Below are positions 17,400 to 25,211 of a DNA stretch of 64,000 nucleotides, piece after piece. Within the stretch, counting starts at the first letter, position 1. Each line of letters starts with the position of its first letter. Both the position numbers and the translations under genes were made by a program. Below the pieces are notes generated by a model that was not told the origin of the DNA, searched no databases, and saw only the letters and a program-made list of their open reading frames with translations. Location: positions 1,116,001 through 1,180,000 of the forward strand of contig NZ_CP081001.1 in assembly GCF_029590555.1 (NCBI RefSeq), given 5' to 3'. Source of the DNA: Sphingobium sp. V4. Its GTDB lineage: Bacteria > Pseudomonadota > Alphaproteobacteria > Sphingomonadales > Sphingomonadaceae.

Positions 17400-18308
17400 A
17401 TGATGTTCGACAATCCGGTGTCGTCTTGGAGATCGCTGCTCTACGTCCCGGCGCATGTCAGCAAATATGTCGACAGCGCGATACGGTCTGGCGCCGACGC
17501 CGTCGTCCTCGACCTGGAAGACGGCGTACCGTCAGGCGCGAAGCAAGACGCACGTGCGGGCATCAGGGATGCGGCTGAGAAGGTGGCGAGAGCGGGAATC
17601 GATGTGGTTGTGCGGATCAACCGGCCGCTCGGCCTAGCCGTGCGCGACATCGAGCGGAGCGTCGGACGGTTCGTCGCCGCGCTGGCGCTACCGAAGGTCG
17701 AGTCTGCCGAGCAGGTCCGGCTGCTCGCAGAAGTTATCACAGAGACGGAAGCGGGATTGGGCCTGCCGTCCGGTCGGACGAGGATTATCACCCTCGTCGA
17801 AACGGCTGACGCTTGGTTCGGGATGCGCGCGATCGCGACGGCGGATGCGCGCGTCTCGGCCATGCTGCTCGGCGGTGAGGATCTGGCTTCCCAAGTGGGA
17901 ATGGAGCCCAGCGCCGAGAACCTTCTGTCGCTTAAGCAGACCATGATCATGGCGTCGGCGGCCGCGCGCATTGTCCCGCTGGGACTGGTCGGCAGCTTCG
18001 CCAACTTTCGCGATCTGGACGCTTTCCGGACGATGGTGCATCGATCCCGTTCCCTGGGGTTTCAGGGATCGACATGCATACACCCGACCCAGGTTGCTAT
18101 CCTGAATGAGGTGTTCACGCCTAGCCAGGCAGAGTGCGAAGAGGCCATCGCTATTGTGAACGCCTTCGAGCAATCGCAGTCTGCCGGCTTTGCCGTGGCC
18201 GGGAACGGAGGCGCAATGGTCGATCTGCCGGTGGCGGAACGAGCGCGCCAACTCATCAGACGGCATGAGCGCATCATTGCAAAGCGGCAGGAGCGGGGAT
18301 TTGGCTAG
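17400..18308 (+). CDS. HpcH/HpaI-CitE family CoA lyase (malyl/citramalyl-CoA lyase-like)
   Basis: A 302-residue TIM-barrel lyase that would split a beta-hydroxy or malyl-type CoA ester. Family motifs are LLYVPAHVSKYVDSAIRSGA, DAVVLDLEDGVP (metal ligand region), VVVRINRP, ALPKVESAEQV, ITLVETADAW, LLGGEDLASQVG and the GFQGSTCIHPTQV motif near the C-terminus. ATG 17400 has GAGGAGAGG upstream; a second ATG follows directly. It completes the hydratase/CoA-transferase/lyase trio and precedes the IclR gene by 27 bp. The trio resembles itaconate degradation (hydratase, transferase, citramalyl-CoA lyase), though related substrates are equally possible. Confidence 0.82.
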   Translation: MMFDNPVSSWRSLLYVPAHVSKYVDSAIRSGADAVVLDLEDGVPSGAKQDARAGIRDAAEKVARAGIDVVVRINRPLGLAVRDIERSVGRFVAALALPKVESAEQVRLLAEVITETEAGLGLPSGRTRIITLVETADAWFGMRAIATADARVSAMLLGGEDLASQVGMEPSAENLLSLKQTMIMASAAARIVPLGLVGSFANFRDLDAFRTMVHRSRSLGFQGSTCIHPTQVAILNEVFTPSQAECEEAIAIVNAFEQSQSAGFAVAGNGGAMVDLPVAERARQLIRRHERIIAKRQERGFG

Positions 18309-18335
18309 AATCGCAAAGAAGGTATTTAGTGTGGA

Positions 18336-19076
18336 ATGACCGAGATTAAGTCAGCGAGGCGCGCGCTATCGATTTTGGAGGCGCTGTCGGATTTTCAGCG
18401 GCCGGTTCGGGTCTCGGAATTGCAAGGCGCGCTCGGTATACCGCAGTCGAGTATGTCGAAGTTGCTTCGCTGTCTCGCCGACATTGGCTATCTGCACTAT
18501 AGTCCGGAAGACCGGACCTACTTTCCAACATTGCGCGTGTCGTTGCTTGGGAGTTGGCTACAGGACAAGTCGTTCGGTCGTGGCAGTTTGCTTGCCAGAA
18601 TGGAGGCCTTTCGCGACCGCTGGGAAACGAGCGTATTGCTGGGCGTGCAGAACGACATGCATGTCCTCTATATTCTGGCTCTTCCAGCGCTGCGTGCGCC
18701 ACGGCCTCCACTGGGCTCTGGCGCGCTGCGCCCACTGTGCCGCGCGGCGGTGGGCAAGGCTCTGTTGATGCTCAAAACGGACCAGGAGATCGGCCTTATT
18801 GTTCGGCGTATTAATGCGGAACAGCCAGATCCGCGTAGTCGGATCAATTTGACGGAGTTGCTGGCCGACGTCGGACACAGCCGTGAGCGGGGATTTGCGA
18901 GGAGCAATGGGGAGGTCGTCCCAAACACGGGAGTGATCGCGATGCCTCTTGCCGAGATTGCTGGGCAACCGAGTATCGCGATCGGTGCAGGTGCCTCGTT
19001 GGATTGGCTCAACGAACATGGTGAGCCCCTAAGTGAGGCGCTTGCGGCTGAAGTTCGCGCGATGGCGCTTGACTAG
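18336..19076 (+). CDS. IclR-family transcriptional regulator
   Basis: A 246-residue regulator with an N-terminal winged helix (ARRALSILEALSDFQRPVRV, then LGIPQSSMSKLLRCLADIGY) and a C-terminal effector-binding domain (ALRPLCRAAVGKALLM, ERGFARSNGEVVPNTGVIAM). It ends the hydratase/CoA-transferase/lyase operon, 27 bp after the lyase, so it is likely local. Matching palindromes at 15220-15237 and 20081-20094 flank the locus and are candidate binding sites. Effectors of this family are often the pathway carboxylates. Confidence 0.88.
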   Translation: MTEIKSARRALSILEALSDFQRPVRVSELQGALGIPQSSMSKLLRCLADIGYLHYSPEDRTYFPTLRVSLLGSWLQDKSFGRGSLLARMEAFRDRWETSVLLGVQNDMHVLYILALPALRAPRPPLGSGALRPLCRAAVGKALLMLKTDQEIGLIVRRINAEQPDPRSRINLTELLADVGHSRERGFARSNGEVVPNTGVIAMPLAEIAGQPSIAIGAGASLDWLNEHGEPLSEALAAEVRAMALD

Positions 19077-19185
19077 CGCATGGGTAAGGCGGGAGGTTGG
19101 ACCGGAATTTTTTTGCAATTACCACGTCGAGTCCAGCGCTCTCGCCAATATGCGGTCAGTATCGGATGGAGAACTGGATCGGTGC

Positions 19186-20001
19186 TTAGCCGGACGGATC
19201 GCTGCGACCGAAAGACGTCTTTCCGGACGCCTGAGCTTTTTTGCGCTCCTCGCGTACCTTGTTGTATTCGAAACTGGTATGCGAAAGTTGATGAGTGTCG
19301 AAATGCGCCTGAAGGGCGGTGCGAAAGCCCTGGGCTTCGCGGGTTCTGTTCAATGAGCGCTTAAGGATGCGCAGCGCGAACGGAGGCGCGGCGGCAATTC
19401 GTTCAGCCAGTTGCAGCGTTTCGGCTTCAAGTTGCGCGCGCGGAACGACGCGGTTGACCATTCCCAGTTCCAGACCATCCATTGCCGACAGGCGTTGACC
19501 CGTGAACAGGAATTCCTTGGCCTTTCGCAGACCAAGGACATAGGGATGGATCAACATTTCGACCGCGGCTGCGCCAAGCGTATGGGCCGTGGGATCGGAG
19601 AAGGAGGCGTCGTCCGCAGCGACCATGAGATCGCACATGTTCGCAACCATGAATCCGGCGGCGATGCATGCGCCCTGGACCTGAGCGATCGTCGGCTTGG
19701 ACGTGTCGTAGATGCGCAGACAGTAGTCGTAGAAATGCTCGAGCTCGTAGTCGAATCGTTCCTCGACGGTAGGATTGGGCCGAGCAACGACCCCTTCCTT
19801 AAGGTCGTGACCGGCTGAAAAATGATCGCCCACGCCGGCGAGGACAATGACCCTTATCTCCGGGTCGCGATCGGCGTGAACGACTGCGTGATCGAGCTCT
19901 TCCAGTAATTGCCGGCCTTGCGCATTGCGTTTTTGCGGCCGATTATGCGAAATGCGCGCCACTGGGCCGATACGTTCGTACAAGATGTCCTGATAGTCCA
20001 T
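19186..20001 (-). CDS. enoyl-CoA hydratase/isomerase (crotonase family)
   Basis: A 271-residue crotonase-fold protein. ARISHNRPQKRNAQ begins the fold, GVGDHFSAGHDLKEG forms the first oxyanion-hole strand, and QGACIAAGFMVANMCDLMVA the second. At the position of the usual second catalytic Glu it has ASFSDPTAHTLG, so it may be an isomerase or hydrolase rather than a plain hydratase. ATG 20001 (MDYQDILYERIG) fits the family start better than the longer frame to 20067. The ATTCCATAAGGAAT palindrome lies 80 bp upstream, and it converges with the IclR gene. Confidence 0.82.
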   Translation of the reverse strand: MDYQDILYERIGPVARISHNRPQKRNAQGRQLLEELDHAVVHADRDPEIRVIVLAGVGDHFSAGHDLKEGVVARPNPTVEERFDYELEHFYDYCLRIYDTSKPTIAQVQGACIAAGFMVANMCDLMVAADDASFSDPTAHTLGAAAVEMLIHPYVLGLRKAKEFLFTGQRLSAMDGLELGMVNRVVPRAQLEAETLQLAERIAAAPPFALRILKRSLNRTREAQGFRTALQAHFDTHQLSHTSFEYNKVREERKKAQASGKTSFGRSDPSG

Positions 20002-20080
20002 GACGTTTCCCGGCTTATGCTTCATGATGATTGCAATGCTGAGGTTAGCGCGCCGAGGCCCCGGCACATAGCGACAAGAT

Positions 20081-20094
20081 ATTCCATAAGGAAT
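20081..20094 (+). promoter_or_regulatory. candidate IclR operator, second copy
   Basis: ATTCCATAAGGAAT is an inverted repeat (ATTCC-N4-GGAAT) that matches the core of the 15220-15237 palindrome in 13 of 14 bases. It lies in the 103-bp gap upstream of the enoyl-CoA hydratase gene. Confidence 0.5.
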
Positions 20095-20104
20095 TCATGG
20101 CTGA

Positions 20105-21664
20105 TCAACCGCTATTTGCGACAGCACTGGACCGATTCAACGTGATGCCGACAGCTTCCCTGTCCCAGTGGGCCGGACCTGCAGGCCGTTCCTTGAGAAG
20201 GAACTTCTGCACTTTCATCGTTGGAGTCCGCGGCAGCTCATCGATTCGCTCGAAAAATCTTGGGATCATGAAATATGGCAGTCGCCCATCGAGGTGACGC
20301 ACCAGATCTCCGAAATCGATCTCGCCGGCAATGACCAGGAAAGCCTTGATCTCCTCATCCCCCTGAAATGCGCCCTGGACGGCCACGCATGCTGACTCGA
20401 GGACCCCCGGGTACAGGTTGATTTCGCGTTCGACTTCCTGGCTAGATACGTTTTCCCCCCGGCGTCTGATGCTGTCCTTGAGCCGGTCTCGCCAGAAGAA
20501 GTTGCCCTCTGCATCGCGCTCGAAAAGGTCGCCAGTCCGGTACCAACCATCATGCCACGCCTCTGCCGTCGCTTCTGGATTATTGAAATATCCGAGCGAC
20601 ATCTGTGTACGGCGGGTGGTACGGATCAGCAATTCGCCGCGCTCGCCGTCGGCCACATCGTTGAAATCTTCATCGACGATTCTCAACTCATAGCCTTTGC
20701 GCTGTTGGCCGCAGCTGCCGGTCACAACCGGCTGGCCAAGCGGCTTGCACAGCGCGGTCGAAGTTTCAGTGGACCCAAACCCCGTGCAAAGACCCTCGAG
20801 TCCAAATCGCTCCACGAACTTGGCTGGATCGGGCGGAAGAGGCGAAGAGAGGAAAAAGCGCATCTTGTGATCGCGGTCTGCCGGAGAGGGCGGATCCTGC
20901 ATCAGCTTCGCGGCCATCGAGGAAACCAGTACACCGAAGGTGGTTTCGCAGTCCCGCGCAATTTCCCAGTATCGGGACAAGGAAGGCCGGGTACGCAGGG
21001 CGATGCTGCCACCGACGCGCATCATGAGCGTGAAATTCCCGAGCGCCGCCATGTGGAACAACGGCAGGTCGCCCATGAACCGGTCCGATTCCCCGACATC
21101 TCCGCTTTCCGCCATCCAGAAGCTTTGGTTGATGACGTGAAAGTTCGATGTAAGCGAACCCTTGGATCGCCCTGTGGTGCCGGATGTAAAGATGATCACA
21201 TGCGGGCTGTCGCCATTGATCTCACTCAGGATCGGGGGCGTATCGGACGGCACCGCGAGGGACGCGGGAGAGATATACCGCGACTTTGCAGGGGCTTCCG
21301 AGACGGGGCTGCTTGCGATCACAAAGCTTGGGTCTGTGGTTTCCAGCAGTTCCTCCAGAATCCGGCCAACGAAGCTCGGGTTGAACGGAACAACAATGGC
21401 TCCGAGCAAAGCCGCCCCCCACCAGGCGCGTAGCCAATCCGGCCCGTTCGGGAGAATTACGCAAACCCGGTCGCCAGCGCGAACCCCCTCACGTTGCATC
21501 GCGGCGGCAGCGCTCAGCGCGACCTCGAGCGCGTCCCGGCGCGACCAAACCCCCCAGTCTTCGAAAAGGACGAAGGGACGATCGGGCCAATCCCTGGCGC
21601 CGGATACAAGCAATCCGCGCACTGTTTCCGGGTTAGCGTCCATCGTGTCGATCAAGTCTTTCAA
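20105..21664 (-). CDS. AMP-forming acyl-CoA synthetase
   Basis: A 519-residue adenylate-forming enzyme that activates a carboxylic acid to its CoA ester. The P-loop-like motif is IIFTSGTTGRSKGS, followed by TGFGSTETS and GWYRTGDLFERDAEGNFFWRDR, with RRRGENVSSQEVE as the hinge region and PRTPTMKVQKFLL carrying the usual C-terminal Lys. The start is probably TTG 21664, which has AGGAGAGG seven bases upstream; ATG 21643 is the alternative. It diverges from the SDR-MaoC-ALDH operon. The operator-like motif at 21752-21767 lies 87 bp before this start. Confidence 0.88.
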   Translation of the reverse strand: MKDLIDTMDANPETVRGLLVSGARDWPDRPFVLFEDWGVWSRRDALEVALSAAAAMQREGVRAGDRVCVILPNGPDWLRAWWGAALLGAIVVPFNPSFVGRILEELLETTDPSFVIASSPVSEAPAKSRYISPASLAVPSDTPPILSEINGDSPHVIIFTSGTTGRSKGSLTSNFHVINQSFWMAESGDVGESDRFMGDLPLFHMAALGNFTLMMRVGGSIALRTRPSLSRYWEIARDCETTFGVLVSSMAAKLMQDPPSPADRDHKMRFFLSSPLPPDPAKFVERFGLEGLCTGFGSTETSTALCKPLGQPVVTGSCGQQRKGYELRIVDEDFNDVADGERGELLIRTTRRTQMSLGYFNNPEATAEAWHDGWYRTGDLFERDAEGNFFWRDRLKDSIRRRGENVSSQEVEREINLYPGVLESACVAVQGAFQGDEEIKAFLVIAGEIDFGDLVRHLDGRLPYFMIPRFFERIDELPRTPTMKVQKFLLKERPAGPAHWDREAVGITLNRSSAVANSG

Positions 21665-21751
21665 GTCACCTCTCCTGGGCGCAATCGCATCCTGTCGGAC
21701 CCGGCGGTCGCTCACAAACCAACAAGACGGGATTCGAAAAGCGATTGATCC

Positions 21752-21767
21752 AACCGAATGGATGGTT
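21752..21767 (+). promoter_or_regulatory. operator-like motif before the acyl-CoA synthetase gene
   Basis: AACCGAATGGATGGTT fits the recurring consensus (AACCGA-N4-ATGGTT). It is 87 bp from the TTG start at 21664 and pairs with the copy at 21845-21860, which faces the divergent SDR operon. Confidence 0.6.
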
Positions 21768-21844
21768 GATACGGCCCGAAGCATTGCGCGCAACATGCCT
21801 TATATTCGGCCAGTTCCCGAAGGGCAAGAGATTGCGAAACGTGA

Positions 21845-21860
21845 AACCAACTAATCGGTT
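21845..21860 (+). promoter_or_regulatory. operator-like motif before the SDR-MaoC-ALDH operon
   Basis: AACCAACTAATCGGTT (AACCAA-N4-TCGGTT) lies 87 bp before ATG 21948, the same distance as the companion site has to the divergent gene. Confidence 0.6.
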
Positions 21861-21947
21861 GACCGAGCTGGAGGCAGTCGCCATTCTGCATTCACGGGAC
21901 TTGATTCCCCGCGGCAAACTGGCCGGTCACGCGAGGGGAGGCAAGCT

Positions 21948-22802
21948 ATGCAGATCAATCATTCAACGGCAATCGTCACTGGAGGCGCAAGCGGAATCGG
22001 TCGGGGAATGGCCCTGGCCCTGGCGGAGCAAGGCGCCCGGTTGGTTGTCGCCGATATCGACCTCGCCGGAGCTCAGCAGGTTGCCGAGGAAATCAACGGC
22101 TCCAGTGGGGACAAGGCGATCGCGGTGCACCTTGACGCGCGTGATGCCGAATCCTGGAAGCAAGTGGCTGATCGGGCAGAAGAGGCATTCGGCAAGATTC
22201 ATATCCTTTGCTCAAATGCGGGGGTGGCCGCTGGTCGGGGCAATGTCGAAGATCGAACATTGGAAGATCTCGATTGGGTTTGGTCGGTCAACGCAAGGGG
22301 GATGTTCATTGGCGTAAAGGAAGTTTTGCCGCGCATTCGTCGACATGGAGAAGGCGGTCATATTGTGATCACCTCCTCGATGATGGGGTTGTTCGCTTCA
22401 CCGGGAACATCGCTCTATGTGATGTCCAAATACGCTGCGGCCGGGCTTGGGGAGGTTCTTTTCCTTGAGCTGAAAAACACCAATATCGGTGTATCTATCT
22501 TGTGCCCGGGTGTCGTCAACACATCGCTTTTGTCGAACGTCCAAAAAAACATGCCCTCCCAACGCGGAAATGATCGAAACGTTGAAACGGTCGCCTTTTT
22601 GGAGGCCGGCGCGGACGCAGTGGATGTTGGCAATCAAGTCGTCAAAGGCATTTCCAACAACGACTTCTATATTTTCAGCCACCCCGAGTACAAGCCGTTG
22701 GTTGAGGAACGATTTGATCTTGTCCTTTCGGCTTTTTGCGACAGGGCCACGCCTGACAAGCAGGATGATCTTTCCTACTATTCCGTGACATATAAGTCCT
22801 GA
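21948..22802 (+). CDS. short-chain dehydrogenase/reductase
   Basis: A 284-residue classical SDR that uses NAD(P)(H). It has TGGASGIGRGMALAL as the cofactor loop, DIDLAGAQ (an Asp after strand 2, favouring NAD), LCSNAGVAAG for the NAG motif, SSMMGLF for the catalytic Ser, YVMSKYAAAG for YxxxK, and CPGVVNT. It opens an operon with a MaoC hydratase (8-bp gap) and an aldehyde dehydrogenase. A 3-hydroxyacyl-CoA or alcohol oxidation fits, but the substrate cannot be read from sequence. ATG 21948 has AGGGGAGG upstream. Confidence 0.88.
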   Translation: MQINHSTAIVTGGASGIGRGMALALAEQGARLVVADIDLAGAQQVAEEINGSSGDKAIAVHLDARDAESWKQVADRAEEAFGKIHILCSNAGVAAGRGNVEDRTLEDLDWVWSVNARGMFIGVKEVLPRIRRHGEGGHIVITSSMMGLFASPGTSLYVMSKYAAAGLGEVLFLELKNTNIGVSILCPGVVNTSLLSNVQKNMPSQRGNDRNVETVAFLEAGADAVDVGNQVVKGISNNDFYIFSHPEYKPLVEERFDLVLSAFCDRATPDKQDDLSYYSVTYKS

Positions 22803-22809
22803 TTGCATC

Positions 22810-23313
22810 ATGCTATACGTCAACTATCGCCCGTTCGCCGAAATTCGTGCCATGATCGGGGAGGACCTCGGAGCCTCGGACTGGATTCTCATTGATCAGG
22901 AACGAATCGATCGATTTGCTGCTGCGACAGATGATTTCAACGACGTTCATGTGGATCCCGAGGTTGGCCGGGCGGGGCCGTTCGGTACGACCATAGCGCA
23001 TGGGCTGCTGACAATGGCCCTCGTCACGCGCATGGCATCGACAATCGTGCCTGTGCCAAAGGAGATGACCAGCGGCTATTATTACGGGTTTGACAATGTC
23101 CGCCTGATCCGGCCCGTGCTCTGCGGCAGCGAGTTGCGCGGTCGGTTCAAGCTGCTCGATTACTTTGAGCGCGCTCCTGGTCAGTGGATGCGTGTGGTCG
23201 AAGCGGTTGTCGAGGTCCGCGGCCAGGACAAGCCGGCGCTTACTGCCGAAACGCGCGCCGTGCACTTTTTGCCCCCCGGCTTGGGCGAGGGCGAGCCAAG
23301 TCTGTACTTCTGA
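22810..23313 (+). CDS. MaoC-family (R)-enoyl-CoA hydratase-like protein
   Basis: A 167-residue single hot-dog protein. The hydratase-2 signature is clear: FAAATDDFNDVHVDPEVG with the Asp and His pair, then GTTIAHGLLTMALV. Family members hydrate trans-2-enoyl-CoAs to (R)-3-hydroxyacyl-CoAs. It lies between the SDR and the aldehyde dehydrogenase, which together could hydrate and then oxidise an acyl-CoA and release an aldehyde product. It is of normal length. Confidence 0.87.
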   Translation: MLYVNYRPFAEIRAMIGEDLGASDWILIDQERIDRFAAATDDFNDVHVDPEVGRAGPFGTTIAHGLLTMALVTRMASTIVPVPKEMTSGYYYGFDNVRLIRPVLCGSELRGRFKLLDYFERAPGQWMRVVEAVVEVRGQDKPALTAETRAVHFLPPGLGEGEPSLYF

Positions 23314-23375
23314 TTATCTCGAGCCAGGAAGCACCGGCGACCTGGGTGAGCAAGTGGATTGCTAGGAGGTCCCGG

Positions 23376-24872
23376 TTGGTCGAGTACCATGCATCGTTAA
23401 GCGCCGAAGCTTCGGCCTTTCTATCCGGCGAGCACCGTTTGTACATTGACGGATGCTGGGTCGAGCCGATGAAGGAAGGCGTTCTCCATGTCCAGGATCC
23501 GGCAAAGGGTAGTGAAATCAGTCGTGTTGCCGAGGGGCGGGCGGCAGATATCGATCGCGCTGTAATCGCGGCGCGTCGAGCGTTTGAGAATGGACCTTGG
23601 CACGCCATGAAGCCTTCCGGACGCGCGTCGATCATGCTTGCGCTCGCCGACCTGATTGATCGACAGGCGCAAGTCTTGGCAGAAATTGAGACAATGGAGA
23701 CAGGCAAGCCGCTGGCATTTGCCCTTGGTTCGGTCCGAAGCGCTGCCAATATGCTGCGCTATTATGCCGGGTGGGCATCCAATCTGGGAGGGCGCGAGGT
23801 TCCCCTCTCTTCAGCTGGCGAATGGCACGCATATACAAGGCGCGAGCCGGTAGGCGTGGTCGGGCAGGTGATCCCTTGGAACTTTCCTCTCAGTATGGCC
23901 GTCTGGAAGATCGCGCCCGTCCTGGCAACTGGCTGCACATCTGTGCTAAAGCCGGCTGAACAGACGCCACTCGGCGCGCTCCGGTTAGCGGCGTTGTTCG
24001 AGGAAGCTGGCGTTCCGGCAGGTGTCCTGAATGTAGTGCCCGGCTATGGAGGAGATGCTGGCGCTCGCCTTGCGGCCCATCCGGACGTGGACAAGATCGC
24101 CTTTACCGGTTCGGCAGAAACGGGCCGGTCGATCGTGCAGGCGGCGCTTGGGAATCTCAAGCGGGTAACACTCGAGCTAGGTGGGAAGAGCCCGGTGATT
24201 GTTCTGCCTGACGCCGATATGGAAAGAGCCGTACCCGGTGCTGCCAACGCGATCTTTTTCAACTCCGGTCAGGTCTGCGCCGCAGGGTCGCGTCTGTTTG
24301 TCCACAGGAAGGTTTTTGACAATTTTGTAGCCGATGTCGCGGTGCAGGGTGCGAAAATGAAAATGGGGCATGGCCTTGATGAAAGCTCGAGGGTCGGCCC
24401 CCTGATTTCTGCGCGACAACGCGCCCGGGTTCAATCCATGATCGAGCAGGGACTGGCCGAGGGTGCCACCATCGTCGGTGAAACGGCACCGATCCCCGAT
24501 GGCAAAGGCTATTTTGTGGCGCCGCATGTGCTTGCAGACACTAACCCCGATATGTCTGTCATAAGAGATGAGATATTCGGGCCGGTGGTTTGCGCGATAC
24601 CGTTTGGCGACGAGGATATAGATGCGATCGCCAAAGCTGCTAATCATACTTCGTACGGCCTTGCGGCAAGCATATGGACCCAAAATTTGAGCGCCGCCCA
24701 TCGATTGTCTAACCGTATTCGTTCTGGCAATGTAGCGGTTAACTCTCATGCGATCGCGGACGTCGAATTGCCGTTTGGGGGATATAAGGAGTCGGGCTGG
24801 GGGCGCGAACGCGGCAGCGAAGTCCTTAACCATTACACGGAAACAAAATCCGTGGCAATTCGTCTCGACTGA
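23376..24872 (+). CDS. NAD(P)-dependent aldehyde dehydrogenase
   Basis: A 498-residue aldehyde dehydrogenase that oxidises an aldehyde to the acid. Motifs are VVGQVIPWNFPLSMAVWKIA, the Glu-bearing VTLELGGKSPVI, and the catalytic Cys in FNSGQVCAAGSR, then EIFGPVV and LPFGGYKESGWGRE. Start choice: TTG 23376 is in frame with AGGAGGT seven bases upstream, while the longer frame to 23184 runs through the MaoC gene. It is the third gene of the SDR-MaoC-ALDH operon. A second ALDH lies at 29106-30578. Confidence 0.88.
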   Translation: MVEYHASLSAEASAFLSGEHRLYIDGCWVEPMKEGVLHVQDPAKGSEISRVAEGRAADIDRAVIAARRAFENGPWHAMKPSGRASIMLALADLIDRQAQVLAEIETMETGKPLAFALGSVRSAANMLRYYAGWASNLGGREVPLSSAGEWHAYTRREPVGVVGQVIPWNFPLSMAVWKIAPVLATGCTSVLKPAEQTPLGALRLAALFEEAGVPAGVLNVVPGYGGDAGARLAAHPDVDKIAFTGSAETGRSIVQAALGNLKRVTLELGGKSPVIVLPDADMERAVPGAANAIFFNSGQVCAAGSRLFVHRKVFDNFVADVAVQGAKMKMGHGLDESSRVGPLISARQRARVQSMIEQGLAEGATIVGETAPIPDGKGYFVAPHVLADTNPDMSVIRDEIFGPVVCAIPFGDEDIDAIAKAANHTSYGLAASIWTQNLSAAHRLSNRIRSGNVAVNSHAIADVELPFGGYKESGWGRERGSEVLNHYTETKSVAIRLD

Positions 24873-25211
24873 GCCGTGGATCTGTCTTTGGCATTGTCAT
24901 TTCCTGTCGTTGCTAGCGTATTCAGATGGCCATCGGCACCAAATGGAAGGTCAGCTGCGACAAGTCTCGAACAGGCTCCAAGGATTCTTCAGTTCGCCGC
25001 AATCCCGGCCCGGAAGCGGGGTGGCGCTGTTGGAATGCAAATAAACCATCCGTATGGATGACAGGGGATTTACTGCGTGATAGCGTGAAAAATGACCCTC
25101 GATGTGAGGCGTAGGAGCGGGCATGCGCGGGGTGCAGTCAGCTGGGCGGCGGAGTTTGTCCTGGAAGGTTGCAGGGACGTTTGAAGCCCGAAATTTGGTG
25201 GAGGCGCTGTT
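24873..25211. other. 339-bp intergenic promoter region
   Basis: No coding region is supported here. It holds the operator-like motif at 25044-25059 and a GGAGG ribosome-binding site (25199-25203) for the TTG-started gene at 25212. Confidence 0.5.
25044..25059 (+). promoter_or_regulatory. operator-like motif before the APH-MFS operon
   Basis: AACCATCCGTATGGAT shares 11 of 16 bases with AACCGACCATTCGGTT at 13633-13648 and 14 of 16 with the copy at 34648-34663. It lies 152 bp upstream of the phosphotransferase start. Confidence 0.5.

Noticed and set aside
15306..18308. Firm assignment of the trio to itaconate degradation
   Set aside because: The gene order fits, but each family has many substrates and no diagnostic residues could be confirmed by eye. 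It is kept as a hypothesis only.
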